60,701 nt of DNA from Desulfovibrio sp. (lineage in GTDB: Bacteria > Desulfobacterota > Desulfovibrionia > Desulfovibrionales > Desulfovibrionaceae). Below the pieces are notes generated by a model that was given only the letters and a program-made list of their open reading frames with translations, had not been told where the DNA came from and searched no databases. The stretch's first letter is position 1, and the number at the start of each line of letters is the position of its first letter. A program made the position numbers and the translations under genes. This document shows positions 43,674 to 52,621 of this stretch, piece after piece. The stretch covers positions 1 to 60,701 of the forward strand of contig JAISWB010000038.1 of assembly GCA_031271265.1 (NCBI GenBank), in the 5' to 3' direction.

Positions 43674-44387
43674 CTAGGCGTTTCCTTCGATGAATTTGCG
43701 TATAAGTCCGGGGTCCACTTTGAATCCCGGCCCCATGGTTGTGGACAGTGCCATGCTTTTCATGTACGCGCCTTTGGCGGCCGAAGGTTTCAAGCGATTG
43801 ACCTCGGCCAGCAGGGCGCGCAGGTTGTCCAGAATTTTTTCCGTTCCGAAGGAGACTTTGCCCAAAGGAACATGCAGGACGCCTGCCTTGTCCACTTTGA
43901 ATTCGACGCGCCCGGCCTTGATTTCCCTGACGGCCCCGGCCACGTCGAAGGTCACGGTGCCGGTCTTGGCGTTGGGCATAAGCCCGCGCGGCCCGAGTAC
44001 CCGGCCGACCTGGCCGACCAGGGCCATTACGTCGGGGGTGGCGATGGCGGCGTCGAATTCCAGGAATCCTTCCTTTACCTTGGCGACCAGTTCCTCCGCG
44101 CCGGTGACGTCCGCGCCGGCCGCCTTGGCCTCGGCCTCTTTCTCGCCCTTGCAGAAAACGGCCACGCGCACGGTTTTGCCCAGGCCGTGCGGCAAGGGAC
44201 AGGCGCCGCGCACCATCTGATCGGAATACTTGGGTTCTACGCCCAACCCGAGGGCCAGGTCCACGGACTCGTCAAACCCGGCATAGGAAGAAGACAAGGA
44301 TTGGGCAACGGCTTCCTCGATACTGAGCCTGAGTTGCAGGTCTTTGCCTGCAACGACGCTGCGGAATTTTTTTCCATGTTTGGGCAT
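43674..44387 (-). CDS. rplA: 50S ribosomal protein L1
   Basis: 237 residues with the L1 signature: [10 protein letters not shown] at the start, [60 protein letters not shown], and [10 protein letters not shown] near the end. It forms the L1 stalk and represses its own operon. The gap to rplK is 171 bases, while the pair is usually almost joined; it contains a palindrome of the GGGGAAATSATTTCCCC family. Confidence 0.97.
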   Translation of the reverse strand: MPKHGKKFRSVVAGKDLQLRLSIEEAVAQSLSSSYAGFDESVDLALGLGVEPKYSDQMVRGACPLPHGLGKTVRVAVFCKGEKEAEAKAAGADVTGAEELVAKVKEGFLEFDAAIATPDVMALVGQVGRVLGPRGLMPNAKTGTVTFDVAGAVREIKAGRVEFKVDKAGVLHVPLGKVSFGTEKILDNLRALLAEVNRLKPSAAKGAYMKSMALSTTMGPGFKVDPGLIRKFIEGNA

Positions 44388-44435
44388 GATGCACCTTGAT
44401 CCTGTATCGTTTGCGTCTTCTGCTGTTGAAGGGTG

Positions 44436-44456
44436 CAGAGGAAATCATTTCCCCTG
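44436..44456. repeat. Palindrome between rplK and rplA
   Basis: CAGAGGAAAT-C-ATTTCCCCTG, 10-bp arms with one mismatch. Same family as the palindromes at 16682 and 42346. Confidence 0.6.
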
Positions 44457-44558
44457 CCGGGTCCGGGGTCGCCGACACAGGCACTGTGCAACGCCTCGGC
44501 CGCCGGAGGCATAAAAAAAACAACGCTTTACATGGTACTGCATTGCCGCCGTTCCGCG

Positions 44559-44981
44559 CTATTTAACTTCCAGGCCCATACTGCGGGCCGTACCCAGAAT
44601 GGAACGCCGGGCGGCCTCAAGGTTCCCGGCCGTCAGGTCGGGCATTTTCAGGGCGGCTATTTCGTCCACCTGCTGCATGGTAATCGTGCCCACCTTGTTC
44701 CTGTTCGGTTCGCCGGAACCTTTTTCTATTTTGGCCGACTGCATGAGCAGCACGGCCGCGGGCGGAGTTTTGGTGATAAACGAGAAGGAGCGGTCATGAT
44801 ACACGGTTATCACCACCGGGATAATCGTGCCTTTCTGATCCGCCGTCTTGGCGTTGAACGCCTTGCAGAACTCCATGATGTTCAGGCCGTGCTGACCGAG
44901 GGCCGGTCCCACCGGAGGGGATGGATTGGCGATACCGCCCGGGATTTGCAGCTTTATTTTAGCGACTTCTTTTTTGGCCAT
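44559..44981 (-). CDS. rplK: 50S ribosomal protein L11
   Basis: 140 residues. The Pro-rich N-terminal domain has [20 protein letters not shown], then [18 protein letters not shown]. The RNA-binding C-terminal domain has [20 protein letters not shown] and [10 protein letters not shown]. It binds the GTPase-associated centre of 23S rRNA. It follows nusG by about 65 bases. Confidence 0.97.
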   Translation of the reverse strand: MAKKEVAKIKLQIPGGIANPSPPVGPALGQHGLNIMEFCKAFNAKTADQKGTIIPVVITVYHDRSFSFITKTPPAAVLLMQSAKIEKGSGEPNRNKVGTITMQQVDEIAALKMPDLTAGNLEAARRSILGTARSMGLEVK

Positions 44982-45045
44982 GAGCGTATTCCTTACAGCT
45001 TGCGCGTGCCGCCGGGCGGCGGCTTTCCCGCCTCGGCGTGTTTAT

Positions 45046-45630
45046 CTATCCTTTGGATACCTGGACAAAATCCAGCTCCACCGGGGTTTGTCTTCCGAAA
45101 ATGGATACTGCAACGCGCAGTTTGCCCTTGTCGTAATTGACGTCTTCCACAATGCCGTTGAAGCCCCCGAAGGGCCCGTCTATGACCCGGACTTCGTCGC
45201 CGCGTTCAAAGTTGAACTTGGGCCGGGGCTGCTCGCGGCGTTCTTCCATAAGAGCGCGGATGCGATCTGCCTCGGAGTCGCGCATGGGGGTCGGCAGATT
45301 CTTGCCGCCCACGAACCCCGTGACTTTGGGAATGCTTTGCACGAGATGCCGGGAAAAATCGTTCATCACCATGCGGACCAACACGTAGCCGGGGTAGAAC
45401 TTGCGGGTGAAGGTCTTTTTCTCCCCGCGCACCAGCTCCATGACTTTTTCCGTGGGGATGACCACTTCCGCGATAAGTCCCTTGTCCTGCTCCGTGCGCA
45501 TCATCTCGCGCAAGGTCTGTTCCACCCGGTTTTCAAAGCCGGAATAAGTATGCACCACATACCAGCGGGGTCTGGGCGCATCAAGCGCGGCGTCGGCCGC
45601 GGGGAAGGCGTTTTCGGGGCTTTGCGTCAT
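45046..45630 (-). CDS. nusG: Transcription termination/antitermination factor NusG
   Basis: 194 residues from the ATG at 45630. The NGN domain has RWYVVHTYSGFENRVEQTL, KVMELVRGEKKTFTRKFYPG, YVLVRMVMND and TGFVGGKNLPTPM. The C-terminal KOW domain has GDEVRVIDGPFGGFNGIVED. It links RNA polymerase with Rho or the ribosome. It follows secE by 4 bases, the normal order. Confidence 0.96.
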   Translation of the reverse strand: MTQSPENAFPAADAALDAPRPRWYVVHTYSGFENRVEQTLREMMRTEQDKGLIAEVVIPTEKVMELVRGEKKTFTRKFYPGYVLVRMVMNDFSRHLVQSIPKVTGFVGGKNLPTPMRDSEADRIRALMEERREQPRPKFNFERGDEVRVIDGPFGGFNGIVEDVNYDKGKLRVAVSIFGRQTPVELDFVQVSKG

Positions 45631-45634
45631 TGTT

Positions 45635-45922
45635 CTATCCGCGGGAAAGTATGGCTTCCATGATTTTGGACAGCAGGATATCCGCCAGTCCCAGGAAGAT
45701 CGACATAACGACGATGAGCGCGAGAACGGCCAGCGACGTCGTTTTGATTTCCTTGCCGGTGGGCCAGGATACCTTGTCCAGTTCCGCCCTGGATTCTTCC
45801 AGGTAGCGGCGCAGTGCTTCAAACTTCGCGGCCGGCCCGCCGAATCCGCGCGCAAGGGCCGCCGCAGGCCGCGCCTGCGTACCCTCGGTTCCGCTTTTAT
45901 GCTGTTTCTTCTTGCCGGCCAT
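45635..45922 (-). CDS. secE: Preprotein translocase subunit SecE
   Basis: 95 residues from the ATG at 45922 (MAGKKKQ). A basic, disordered N-terminal part is followed by the SecE core: a helix with RRYLEESRAELDKVSWPTGK and one transmembrane segment TTSLAVLALIVVMSIFLGLA. It clamps SecY in the membrane. Confidence 0.93.
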   Translation of the reverse strand: MAGKKKQHKSGTEGTQARPAAALARGFGGPAAKFEALRRYLEESRAELDKVSWPTGKEIKTTSLAVLALIVVMSIFLGLADILLSKIMEAILSRG

Positions 45923-46143
45923 GGATTCACCTTTATTCTCGGCGCAAAAGGGCCGCGGGCGGCCCCGCGACATCGCCGTCGGTTTCTGTACGCAAAAACA
46001 CCAAGGCGCTGCTTACGGTTGTTTTTGCAGGAAGGTCGGCACAAACGCACTTTTTTGCCGACCGGCACCGCCTTCGGCGGCGGAAAACCCTTGCGGGCAA
46101 CGCGGCCCGCCCGCGTGCGCGGACAACTCCGGGAAAGTATGGC

Positions 46144-46216
46144 AGGGCAGGAGGGATTCGAACCCCCAACTTGCGGTTTTGGAGACCGCCGCTCTAGCCG
46201 TTGGAGCTACTGCCCT
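46144..46216 (-). tRNA. tRNA-Trp (CCA)
   Basis: Acceptor arms AGGGCAG and CTGCCCT pair fully. The anticodon loop is CTCCAAA and the T-loop TTCGAAT. Between rpmG and secE, the position conserved in many bacteria. The CCA end is not encoded. Confidence 0.95.
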
Positions 46217-46293
46217 TCATTGATTTACGGAAAGACGGTCACGAACGGGCGCATGCCCGCCGTTTGCGTGTGCCGCCCTCCCTCGGGCGCCGC

Positions 46294-46443
46294 CTACCTG
46301 GTTTCCCGGTGGACGGTCACCTTCTTGTCCCACGGGCAATACTTTTTCCGTTCAAGGCGGCCCGTCGTCGTCTTTTTGTTTTTGCTCGTGGCGTAGTTGC
46401 GCCGTTTGCACTCCGTGCAGGCGAGCAGGATATTGACGCGCAT
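46294..46443 (-). CDS. rpmG: 50S ribosomal protein L33
   Basis: 49 residues from the ATG at 46443: [20 protein letters not shown] then [18 protein letters not shown], ending in basic residues. The pair CTEC near the start and a single later Cys suggest a metal-binding form that has lost one ligand. It follows tuf by 4 bases. Confidence 0.95.
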   Translation of the reverse strand: MRVNILLACTECKRRNYATSKNKKTTTGRLERKKYCPWDKKVTVHRETR

Positions 46444-46447
46444 AAGT

Positions 46448-47641
46448 CTACTCCAGAATTTCGGAGACAACGCCCGCGCCCACGGTGCGGCCGCCTTCGC
46501 GTATGGCGAAGCGCAGCCCCTGTTCCATGGCGATGGGGGCGATGAGTTCCACGATAAAGGTGGCGTTGTCGCCGGGGATGACCATTTCCACGCCTTCTTC
46601 AAGGCCGATCACGCCGGTGACGTCCGTGGTGCGGAAATAGAACTGCGGGCGGTATCCGGAGAAGAAGGGGGTATGGCGTCCGCCCTCTTCTTTGGAGAGC
46701 ACATAGACTTCCGCCTTGAATTTCTTGTGCGGAGTGATGGACTTGGGCGCGGCGAGGACCTGACCGCGTTCCACCTCGTCGCGCTTGATGCCGCGCAACA
46801 GGGCGCCGATGTTGTCGCCTGCCTGTCCCTGGTCGAGGAGTTTGCGGAACATTTCCACGCCGGTGCAGATGGACTTGGTGGTGGGTTTGATGCCCACGAT
46901 TTCCACTTCGTCGCTCACCTTGATGACGCCGCGTTCCACGCGCCCGGTCACGACCGTGCCGCGTCCGGAAATGGAGAACACGTCTTCAATGGGCATGAGG
47001 AAGGGTTTGTCGATTTCGCGTACCGGCTCGGGGATGTAGTTGTCGCAGGCGTCAAGCAGATCCAGGATGCACTTGGCCTCCGGCGAATCGGGATCTTCCG
47101 TTTCCAGCGCCTTCAAGGCGGAACCGCGGACGAAGGGCACTTCGTCGCCGGGGAACTTGTACTGGGTAAGAAGCTCGCGGACTTCGATTTCCACCAGTTC
47201 CAACAGTTCTTCGTCATCCACCATGTCGCACTTGTTCAGGAACACGACAACGCTGGGCACGCCTACCTGGCGGGCGAGCAGAATGTGCTCGCGCGTTTGG
47301 GGCATGGGACCGTCGGTGGCCGCGACCACGATGACGGCGCCGTCCATCTGGGCCGCGCCGGTTATCATGTTTTTGATGTAGTCGGCGTGGCCGGGGCAGT
47401 CCACATGGGCATAGTGGCGCTTGTCCGTTTCGTACTCGACGTGGGCCGTGGCGATGGTGATGCCGCGTTCCTTTTCTTCAGGGGCCTTGTCGATTTCGTC
47501 GTAAGCGACGTATTTGCCCTTGCCCTTCATGCCCGCGATCTTGGTGATCGCGGCGGTGAGGGTGGTTTTGCCGTGGTCTATGTGGCCGACCGTGCCGATG
47601 TTGACGTGAGGCTTCGTGCGCGCGAATTTTTCCTTACCCAT
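46448..47641 (-). CDS. tuf: Elongation factor Tu
   Basis: 397 residues, full length. G1 [11 protein letters not shown], switch [18 protein letters not shown]3 [14 protein letters not shown]4 [12 protein letters not shown]5 GSALKAL, and the EF-Tu end with [16 protein letters not shown]. It carries aminoacyl-tRNA to the ribosome. It is preceded by four tRNA genes, as in the Escherichia thrU-tyrU-glyT-thrT-tufB operon. Confidence 0.98.
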   Translation of the reverse strand: MGKEKFARTKPHVNIGTVGHIDHGKTTLTAAITKIAGMKGKGKYVAYDEIDKAPEEKERGITIATAHVEYETDKRHYAHVDCPGHADYIKNMITGAAQMDGAVIVVAATDGPMPQTREHILLARQVGVPSVVVFLNKCDMVDDEELLELVEIEVRELLTQYKFPGDEVPFVRGSALKALETEDPDSPEAKCILDLLDACDNYIPEPVREIDKPFLMPIEDVFSISGRGTVVTGRVERGVIKVSDEVEIVGIKPTTKSICTGVEMFRKLLDQGQAGDNIGALLRGIKRDEVERGQVLAAPKSITPHKKFKAEVYVLSKEEGGRHTPFFSGYRPQFYFRTTDVTGVIGLEEGVEMVIPGDNATFIVELIAPIAMEQGLRFAIREGGRTVGAGVVSEILE

Positions 47642-47702
47642 GGTATTTCTCCCTGACCGTCCTTTAGAAATTATTCTACGTTTTGTGTTTGTAAATCGGG
47701 CA

Positions 47703-47778
47703 TGGAGCCCACGAGCAGGATTGAACTGCTGACCTCGTCCTTACCAAGGACGCGCTCTGCCGACTGAGCTACGTGGGC
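47703..47778 (-). tRNA. tRNA-Thr (GGT)
   Basis: 76 bases with encoded CCA. The anticodon stem CGTCC/GGACG has loop TTGGTAA; acceptor GCCCACG pairs with CGTGGGC. Confidence 0.95.
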
Positions 47779-47818
47779 AATTCCGTTCAAACTGCGTGGG
47801 GGAGGAAGGGCGTCTGCC

Positions 47819-47894
47819 TGGAGCGGGAAACGGGATTCGAACCCGCAACCCTCAGCTTGGAAGGCTGATGCTCTAGCCGTTGAGCTATTCCCGC
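47819..47894 (-). tRNA. tRNA-Gly (TCC)
   Basis: 76 bases with encoded CCA. Anticodon loop CTTCCAA; acceptor GCGGGAA pairs with TTCCCGC. Confidence 0.95.
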
Positions 47895-48030
47895 ATGACC
47901 GCCGTAGTTCCTCGACGGACAGTCCCGTCTCCTACAGCCTTTGCCGTTTTTCCGGGCCTTTCTCACACGGCGGGCACCGGAAAGTATATACAAAACGCAA
48001 CCCGGCGTGTCCGAGTTACGATGTTTTCCC

Positions 48031-48115
48031 TGGTGGTGGGGGGTGGATTCGAACCACCGAAGTCACTGACGACAGATTTACAGTCTGTTCCCTTTGGCCG
48101 CTCGGGAACCCCACC
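48031..48115 (-). tRNA. tRNA-Tyr (GTA)
   Basis: 85 bases with encoded CCA and the long variable arm expected of bacterial tRNA-Tyr. The anticodon loop is in CAGACTGTAAATCTG; acceptor GGTGGGG pairs with its 3' arm. Confidence 0.95.
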
Positions 48116-48122
48116 GCCCAAA

Positions 48123-48198
48123 TGGAGCCGGCGATGGGACTCGAACCCGCAACCTGCTGATTACAAATCAGCTGCTCTGCCAGTTGAGCTACGCCGGC
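48123..48198 (-). tRNA. tRNA-Thr (TGT)
   Basis: 76 bases with encoded CCA. The anticodon loop is in CTGATTTGTAATCAG; acceptor GCCGGCG pairs with CGCCGGC. First tRNA of the four before tuf. Confidence 0.95.
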
Positions 48199-48339
48199 AA
48201 TGAATCAGTGTTACTTAGGCGCGCTTTCGGCAAAAAGCAAGCAAAAAAACGAGGCGGAGAAAAAAAGAACGTGCGGCGCGTCACAGCCCGCTGCCGGGTG
48301 CCGGACGGGCGGGGAGGCAGAGCGCGGCGCTTCAGGGAT

Positions 48340-49650
48340 TCAGGCCCGTTTCCAGGCCCAAACGGCGAAAGAGGCCGCGCGCAACGCTTCCGCAAGCATG
48401 GGGAATCTGGGCGGCCGGTCGTCGCGTTCCGCATCCTGGGGCGTATAGTCCAGCAGGCGTCTGCGCAGCTTCAGCGCTTCATCTTTGCGGCCCAGCTTGA
48501 GCATGGCGTCGCATACCCTGCGCATGTTTTCCTCCGGGCGCCCGGTCAGCAGGCAGCCGCGGGCGACAACGCCGTGCAGGGGCATGTCGTCCCCGGCCTC
48601 GGCGGCGTCCAGAAAGCTGCGGACGGCTTCCCTGTAGTCGCCGTCGAGCATGTGGCCGACGGCTTCGTGGAGGAAAATATTGTTGCGGATGCCGGACGGC
48701 AGCATCTCCTCGATGTGCTCCATCCGTTCAAGGTCTTTGCCGCGCCGGGCGGCGGCAGCGGCCCGCACCAACCACCTGCGCGTACCTTCGCCGTTGCCGC
48801 GGGCACGGCAGATGCGGGCCATGCCGAGGCCCGCGCCGACATGTTCTTTCTGCCTGCGCAGAACTTCCAGGAAACCCTGCTCCGCGCCGTCGGCATCGCC
48901 GTCCTTGAGTCGTGCGAGTCCGCGGTTGAACAACTCCGTGGTCGTCGGCGCAGCGACGTGTTTCCTAATTGCCGTTTGTCGTCTTTTTTCCGTGGAACGC
49001 GCCGGGGTTGTCGTATTTAGGGCGGCCTCCCTCATGCCGGTCCGGGCAAGACCCGGAGTTGCCTGTGAACCAGGCCGAAAAGCTTCGCCTTGCGCCGTCC
49101 GTCCCGAACCGTTCCGGGCAACGCCGGGACCAGTCTTTGCATCCGACCCGGGGGAGGCAAGAGACAAGAAATCCTCCGGCTGCGGAATGCGGCGCAGGGG
49201 ACTCATGGCCTTGCGCACGGCGTCGCACAGGCCGTCCGGAGAATAGGGACGCTCCAACACGTGGAGTCCGGCGGCGCGCAGTCGGGCGGCGCCTGCCGCG
49301 GTGGAACTCAGGATCAGGTACGGCTGGGTACGGAGCGCCGGGCGGGCGGATATTTCGTGCAGGATCGCCGTTGCGGGCAATCCCGCAGCCCGTTCGTCGC
49401 AAAGCACGAGGTCCGCGCCGTTGACGATCCTTTTCGCATCGACGGCTTTTCCCTGCCGCATGCACGAGACAACTTCAAGGGCACGCTGTTTTTCCAGAAA
49501 GTCGACAATGCGGGCCGCCTCGCCCAGGCAGGTTATTTCACGGGCGCCGAGGGCGCGCAGGGCTTTGATGTCCATGCGCAGGGCGGCTTCGTTTTCGGCC
49601 ACGACCAGGATCCGGCGGGGAACGGTATTTGCGGGCAGGGGGTTATACAC
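48340..49650 (-). CDS. Receiver-like domain protein with TPR region
   Basis: About 436 residues from a GTG at 49650; the start is uncertain. An N-terminal receiver-like domain (RRILVVAENEAALRMDIKAL, DLVLCDERAAGLPATAIL, LERPYSPDGL) has the central Asp. It has Glu-Asn in place of the first acidic pair and Arg for the usual Lys, so phosphorylation may be lost. A variable Gly/Arg/Thr-rich linker of about 75 residues follows, from GC-rich hairpin DNA (about 49010-49180). The C-terminal part is TPR-like: LFNRGLARLKDGDADGAEQG, FLEVLRRQKEHVGAGLGMAR. Similar receiver-TPR proteins occur in Desulfovibrio. The role is unknown. Confidence 0.65.
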   Translation of the reverse strand: MYNPLPANTVPRRILVVAENEAALRMDIKALRALGAREITCLGEAARIVDFLEKQRALEVVSCMRQGKAVDAKRIVNGADLVLCDERAAGLPATAILHEISARPALRTQPYLILSSTAAGAARLRAAGLHVLERPYSPDGLCDAVRKAMSPLRRIPQPEDFLSLASPGSDAKTGPGVARNGSGRTAQGEAFRPGSQATPGLARTGMREAALNTTTPARSTEKRRQTAIRKHVAAPTTTELFNRGLARLKDGDADGAEQGFLEVLRRQKEHVGAGLGMARICRARGNGEGTRRWLVRAAAAARRGKDLERMEHIEEMLPSGIRNNIFLHEAVGHMLDGDYREAVRSFLDAAEAGDDMPLHGVVARGCLLTGRPEENMRRVCDAMLKLGRKDEALKLRRRLLDYTPQDAERDDRPPRFPMLAEALRAASFAVWAWKRA

Positions 49651-49688
49651 GGTGCGGGACTCTCTGTTTAAGGTCGACAGGGATGCGT

Positions 49689-50138
49689 TCAGCGGCGGAA
49701 GGGGAGGACTTTGGCTTTGCCGGAGCGGTATCCGGCCTCGGAGGGAAGCGCGCCGGGGACGCAGTCCGGGGACGCCATGGCTGTGACGGCCGGCTTGTAC
49801 CGCAGGGAAGGGAATGTGCCCCGGCAATTCGAGCAGATCAGTCCTTTTCCGTCGCCGACGAGGCGCACGAGCAGGCCGTCGCGTTTGCAGCAGGTAGGGC
49901 AGAACGGCCCTTGCCGGACCGCGCCGGTGATCAGCCAGTAAAAGCCGCGGTCGATCACCAGGTTGCGGGCAATGTACAGGATGTCGTCGAATTCCTGAAT
50001 CTGCGTCCTGAGCGCGGCGTTTTCGTCGCATACCGACACGTAGCGACGTTGCAGCTCCGCGAGCAGCAGCCGGGCTTCGTCCGGCTTGTTCTGCGCCATC
50101 AGTTCGCTCACCGATTTGTAGCGGTAGTAATCAAGCAT
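49689..50138 (-). CDS. Coiled-coil zinc-ribbon protein of unknown function
   Basis: 149 residues from the ATG at 50138 with AGGGAGAG upstream. The N-terminal half is helical with a likely coiled coil (DEARLLLAELQRRYVSVCDE then NAALRTQIQEF). Then a hydrophobic stretch (RGFYWLITGAV) and a zinc ribbon: FCPTCCKRD and LICSNCRGTFPSL. No family is recognised. It is 38 bases upstream of the receiver-TPR gene in the same direction, so they probably work together. Confidence 0.65.
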   Translation of the reverse strand: MLDYYRYKSVSELMAQNKPDEARLLLAELQRRYVSVCDENAALRTQIQEFDDILYIARNLVIDRGFYWLITGAVRQGPFCPTCCKRDGLLVRLVGDGKGLICSNCRGTFPSLRYKPAVTAMASPDCVPGALPSEAGYRSGKAKVLPFRR

Positions 50139-50622
50139 GACTCTCTCCCTGAGTGCTTTGCGCCGTCTTCCTCGGCGGCGGGTGCAAACCTTTTCGGCAG
50201 AGAGAGAAAAGACTTTATTGCGAGGTTGGAACAAAAAATTGCCGGGTGCCGTCCGGCTTCGGAGCGTCCGGCGGGAGTATTCTCTTTTCCCTCAAGCCGT
50301 CTTGGCAGCCGGTGTGTTGCCTCTCCATGAATCCGTAAGTCATTCGTGTTTGTCCCAATATCCGTTTCTTTTGCCCATGCTGTACGCTAAATGTTTCTGT
50401 ATCAGCCGATGCGCAGTAGACCGGCTGATATGCAGCGACCTGGCCATGCTGAAGAAAACTTGCCGACCGGATAGAGCAAATTTTGTTCCACCGCTATGAT
50501 GAATATAGCTATTTGAAATATCAAGGAAGTTAATCTGAAGGCGGGTTGTATTTGACCAAGTGCATGTGAAAGTCTATGACGGGTGTATTCGCGGCTTTCT
50601 CCTGCAGTGTACCGCATACTGA
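50139..50622. other. Gene-free stretch
   Basis: No convincing gene or RNA was seen. The GC content drops after 50340. The plus strand reads LADRIEQILFHRYDEYSYLK in one frame near 50450-50510, which could be a relic of a mobile gene, but there is no start or partner sequence. Confidence 0.3.
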
Positions 50623-50659
50623 ATAAGGGTCATCAAAGCGAAGCTTCAATGACCCTTAT
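50623..50659 (-). terminator. Hairpin after the hdr-flx operon
   Basis: Perfect 11-bp stem ATAAGGGTCAT with ATGACCCTTAT, 15-base loop, 20 bases past the flxA stop. No T-run follows on the minus strand. Confidence 0.55.
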
Positions 50660-50679
50660 ATCCCTCAAAGGCTTTAACG

Positions 50680-51558
50680 CTACAGTTCGTTGGGCATGGC
50701 GTTAAGTTCGGCCATGCTGAACACCGGCCCGTCGATACACACGTACTTGTTGCCGATGTTGCAGCGGCCGCAGATGCCGATGCCGCATTTCATGCGTTTT
50801 TCCAGGGTGGTATAGATCTGTTCCGGTGCGAAGTTCAGTTTTTCCAAGGCCTGCAGGGTGAACTTGATCATGATGGGCGGCCCGCAGGTGATCGCCACGC
50901 AGTTTTTCGGGTCCGGGTGCATTTCCAGAAGCACGTTGGGTATAAGCCCCACCTTGTGCTGCCAGCCTTCGGCTTCGCGGTCTATGGTCAGGGTACATTC
51001 AAGGTCGGCGCGCCCGAGCCAGTCCGGAAGTTCAGCGGAGAAGGCCATGTCCTGCGGGGAGCGCGCTCCGTACAGCAGGCGTATCTTCCCGTAATCCTTG
51101 CGGTTGTCCAGCATGAACAGAAGCAGCGTGCGCAGGGGGGCCATGCCTATGCCGCCGCCGATAAAGACGATGTCCTTGCCTTTCATGTCGTCGTAGGGAA
51201 AACAGTTGCCCAGGGGGGCGCGGACGCCGACGGTGTCGCCCGCCGACAGGGAATGCAGGGCCGTGGTGTTTTCGCCCGCGCGCATGACGCTGAACTGCAG
51301 GTATTCCTTGCGCGTGGGCGGGGAATTGATGACGAAGGTGGACTCGCCGACGCCGAACATGGAGAGTTGCCCCACCTGCCCAGGTTGAAAGGTAAAGTCC
51401 CGCATCAGTTGTTCGTCTTCCAGCACGACACGGAAGGTTTTGATGGTCGGGGTTTCGGTGATCACCTCAATCACCCTGGCCGGCATGGGCAGGTACGGGT
51501 TGCGCGTGCCGGCGCCGTTGGTCGGACGAGCGGCGGTTGCGCCGGTTTGCTCAGACAT
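50680..51558 (-). CDS. flxA: Flavin oxidoreductase subunit FlxA (FAD/NAD(P)-binding, 2Fe-2S)
   Basis: 292 residues from the ATG at 51558, of the ferredoxin-NADP reductase/DHODB electron-transfer type. The FAD part has FTFQPGQVGQLSMFGVGEST and FVINSPPTR. The nucleotide part has IVFIGGGIGMAPLRTLLLF and YGARSPQDM. The C-terminal Cys cluster in MKCGIGICGRCNIGNKYVC binds a 2Fe-2S centre. In the Flx-Hdr complex this subunit takes electrons from NADH. It is the last gene of the operon and overlaps flxB by 8 bases. Confidence 0.88.
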   Translation of the reverse strand: MSEQTGATAARPTNGAGTRNPYLPMPARVIEVITETPTIKTFRVVLEDEQLMRDFTFQPGQVGQLSMFGVGESTFVINSPPTRKEYLQFSVMRAGENTTALHSLSAGDTVGVRAPLGNCFPYDDMKGKDIVFIGGGIGMAPLRTLLLFMLDNRKDYGKIRLLYGARSPQDMAFSAELPDWLGRADLECTLTIDREAEGWQHKVGLIPNVLLEMHPDPKNCVAITCGPPIMIKFTLQALEKLNFAPEQIYTTLEKRMKCGIGICGRCNIGNKYVCIDGPVFSMAELNAMPNEL

Positions 51559-52621
51559 TGGCGGCCTCCTTAACGGCGTCAAGCACGATTTTTCTGATGT
51601 CCACGGAAGACGGGCAGCTTTTGATGCAGCGTCCGCAACCGCAACAGGAGAAGCGGCCGGCATGCAGCGAAGGATAATAGGAAAACTTGTGGCCTACCCT
51701 GTTTTTGAGGCGATCCGCCTTGTTGGGCCTGGGGTTGTGTCCGCTGGCCTCGAGGGTGAAGAGCGGGGACATGCAGTTGTCCCAGGAACGCAGGCGCACG
51801 CCGGAGAGGCCGTCGCTTTCGTCCGTAATGTTGAAACAGTAACAGGTGGGGCACAGGTAGGTGCAGGCTCCGCAGTACAGACAGTGCGCGCTTTCGTTTT
51901 TCCAGAACTCGGCGGAGGAGAACAGGGAGGCCAGGGCTGCCGGCGCGGCGGACAGTTCCGCCGCCTTGGGCAGGGAGTCTTCAACGGCCTTGACGGCGGC
52001 GAGGGCCGCGCCGACCTGTCCTTCCGAGGCTGCGGGCAGGGTTTCGGCGAAGATCGCGCCCTGTTCGCTCAGGATATCCAGCACCAGTCCCTGTTCCGCT
52101 TCCACGGCCAGCACATCCGCGCCCTGGGCGCTTGCGGGACCGCCGCCCACCCAGTTGCAGAAACAGGTGTTCAGGGCGCTTTTGCAGGCCTTGACCACGA
52201 GCAGGGTCCGGCTGCGCCGGCGCAGGTAGTAGGTGTCTGCGGCCGCCCCGCCCGTGCCGGATCCCTTGTAGACGGGGTCAAAGGCCAGAAAGCCGCGGGC
52301 ATCGCAGGACAGGGCTCCGAAGACGACGGCCGGTCCCGGTTCGGGGGATTCCGTCAACACCGGCCGGCGTACGGCCGGCTGCGCCGCATCCGCCTTGCCG
52401 GCAAAACTGAAGAGCGTTTCGCTGCGGGGAAAGACGACATGCTTGCAGGATTCCGTCGGGCGCGCGCCGAGTTCCGGCGCGTCGCCGGGTTTGAGGGGAC
52501 GGTAAACAACGGCGGAGCCTTCGCGGCGCGGGGCGTAGACGGTGCCGTGTTCGGCGGCCCGGGCCAGAAAACCCGGCAAGGCATCAAACGAGATGAACTT
52601 TTTCACGGTTTCGGCGCTCAT
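51551..52621 (-). CDS. flxB: Iron-sulfur subunit FlxB
   Basis: 356 residues from the ATG at 52621, which shares its first base with the TAA stop of flxC (TAATG). The long N-terminal part has KHVVFPRSETLFSF and VVKACKSALNTCFCNW. Two 4Fe-4S motifs follow: CLYCGACTYLCPTCYC and CCGCGRCIKSCPSSVDI. Resembles the HydB/AsrA-type 4Fe-4S proteins that sit between the flavin subunit and Hdr. It probably carries electrons inside the Flx part. Confidence 0.82.
   Translation of the reverse strand: MSAETVKKFISFDALPGFLARAAEHGTVYAPRREGSAVVYRPLKPGDAPELGARPTESCKHVVFPRSETLFSFAGKADAAQPAVRRPVLTESPEPGPAVVFGALSCDARGFLAFDPVYKGSGTGGAAADTYYLRRRSRTLLVVKACKSALNTCFCNWVGGGPASAQGADVLAVEAEQGLVLDILSEQGAIFAETLPAASEGQVGAALAAVKAVEDSLPKAAELSAAPAALASLFSSAEFWKNESAHCLYCGACTYLCPTCYCFNITDESDGLSGVRLRSWDNCMSPLFTLEASGHNPRPNKADRLKNRVGHKFSYYPSLHAGRFSCCGCGRCIKSCPSSVDIRKIVLDAVKEAANV

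Noticed and set aside
50402..50617. 71-codon minus-strand frame after the zinc-ribbon gene
   Set aside because: One hydrophobic stretch only, no ribosome site, and low-complexity AT-rich DNA.
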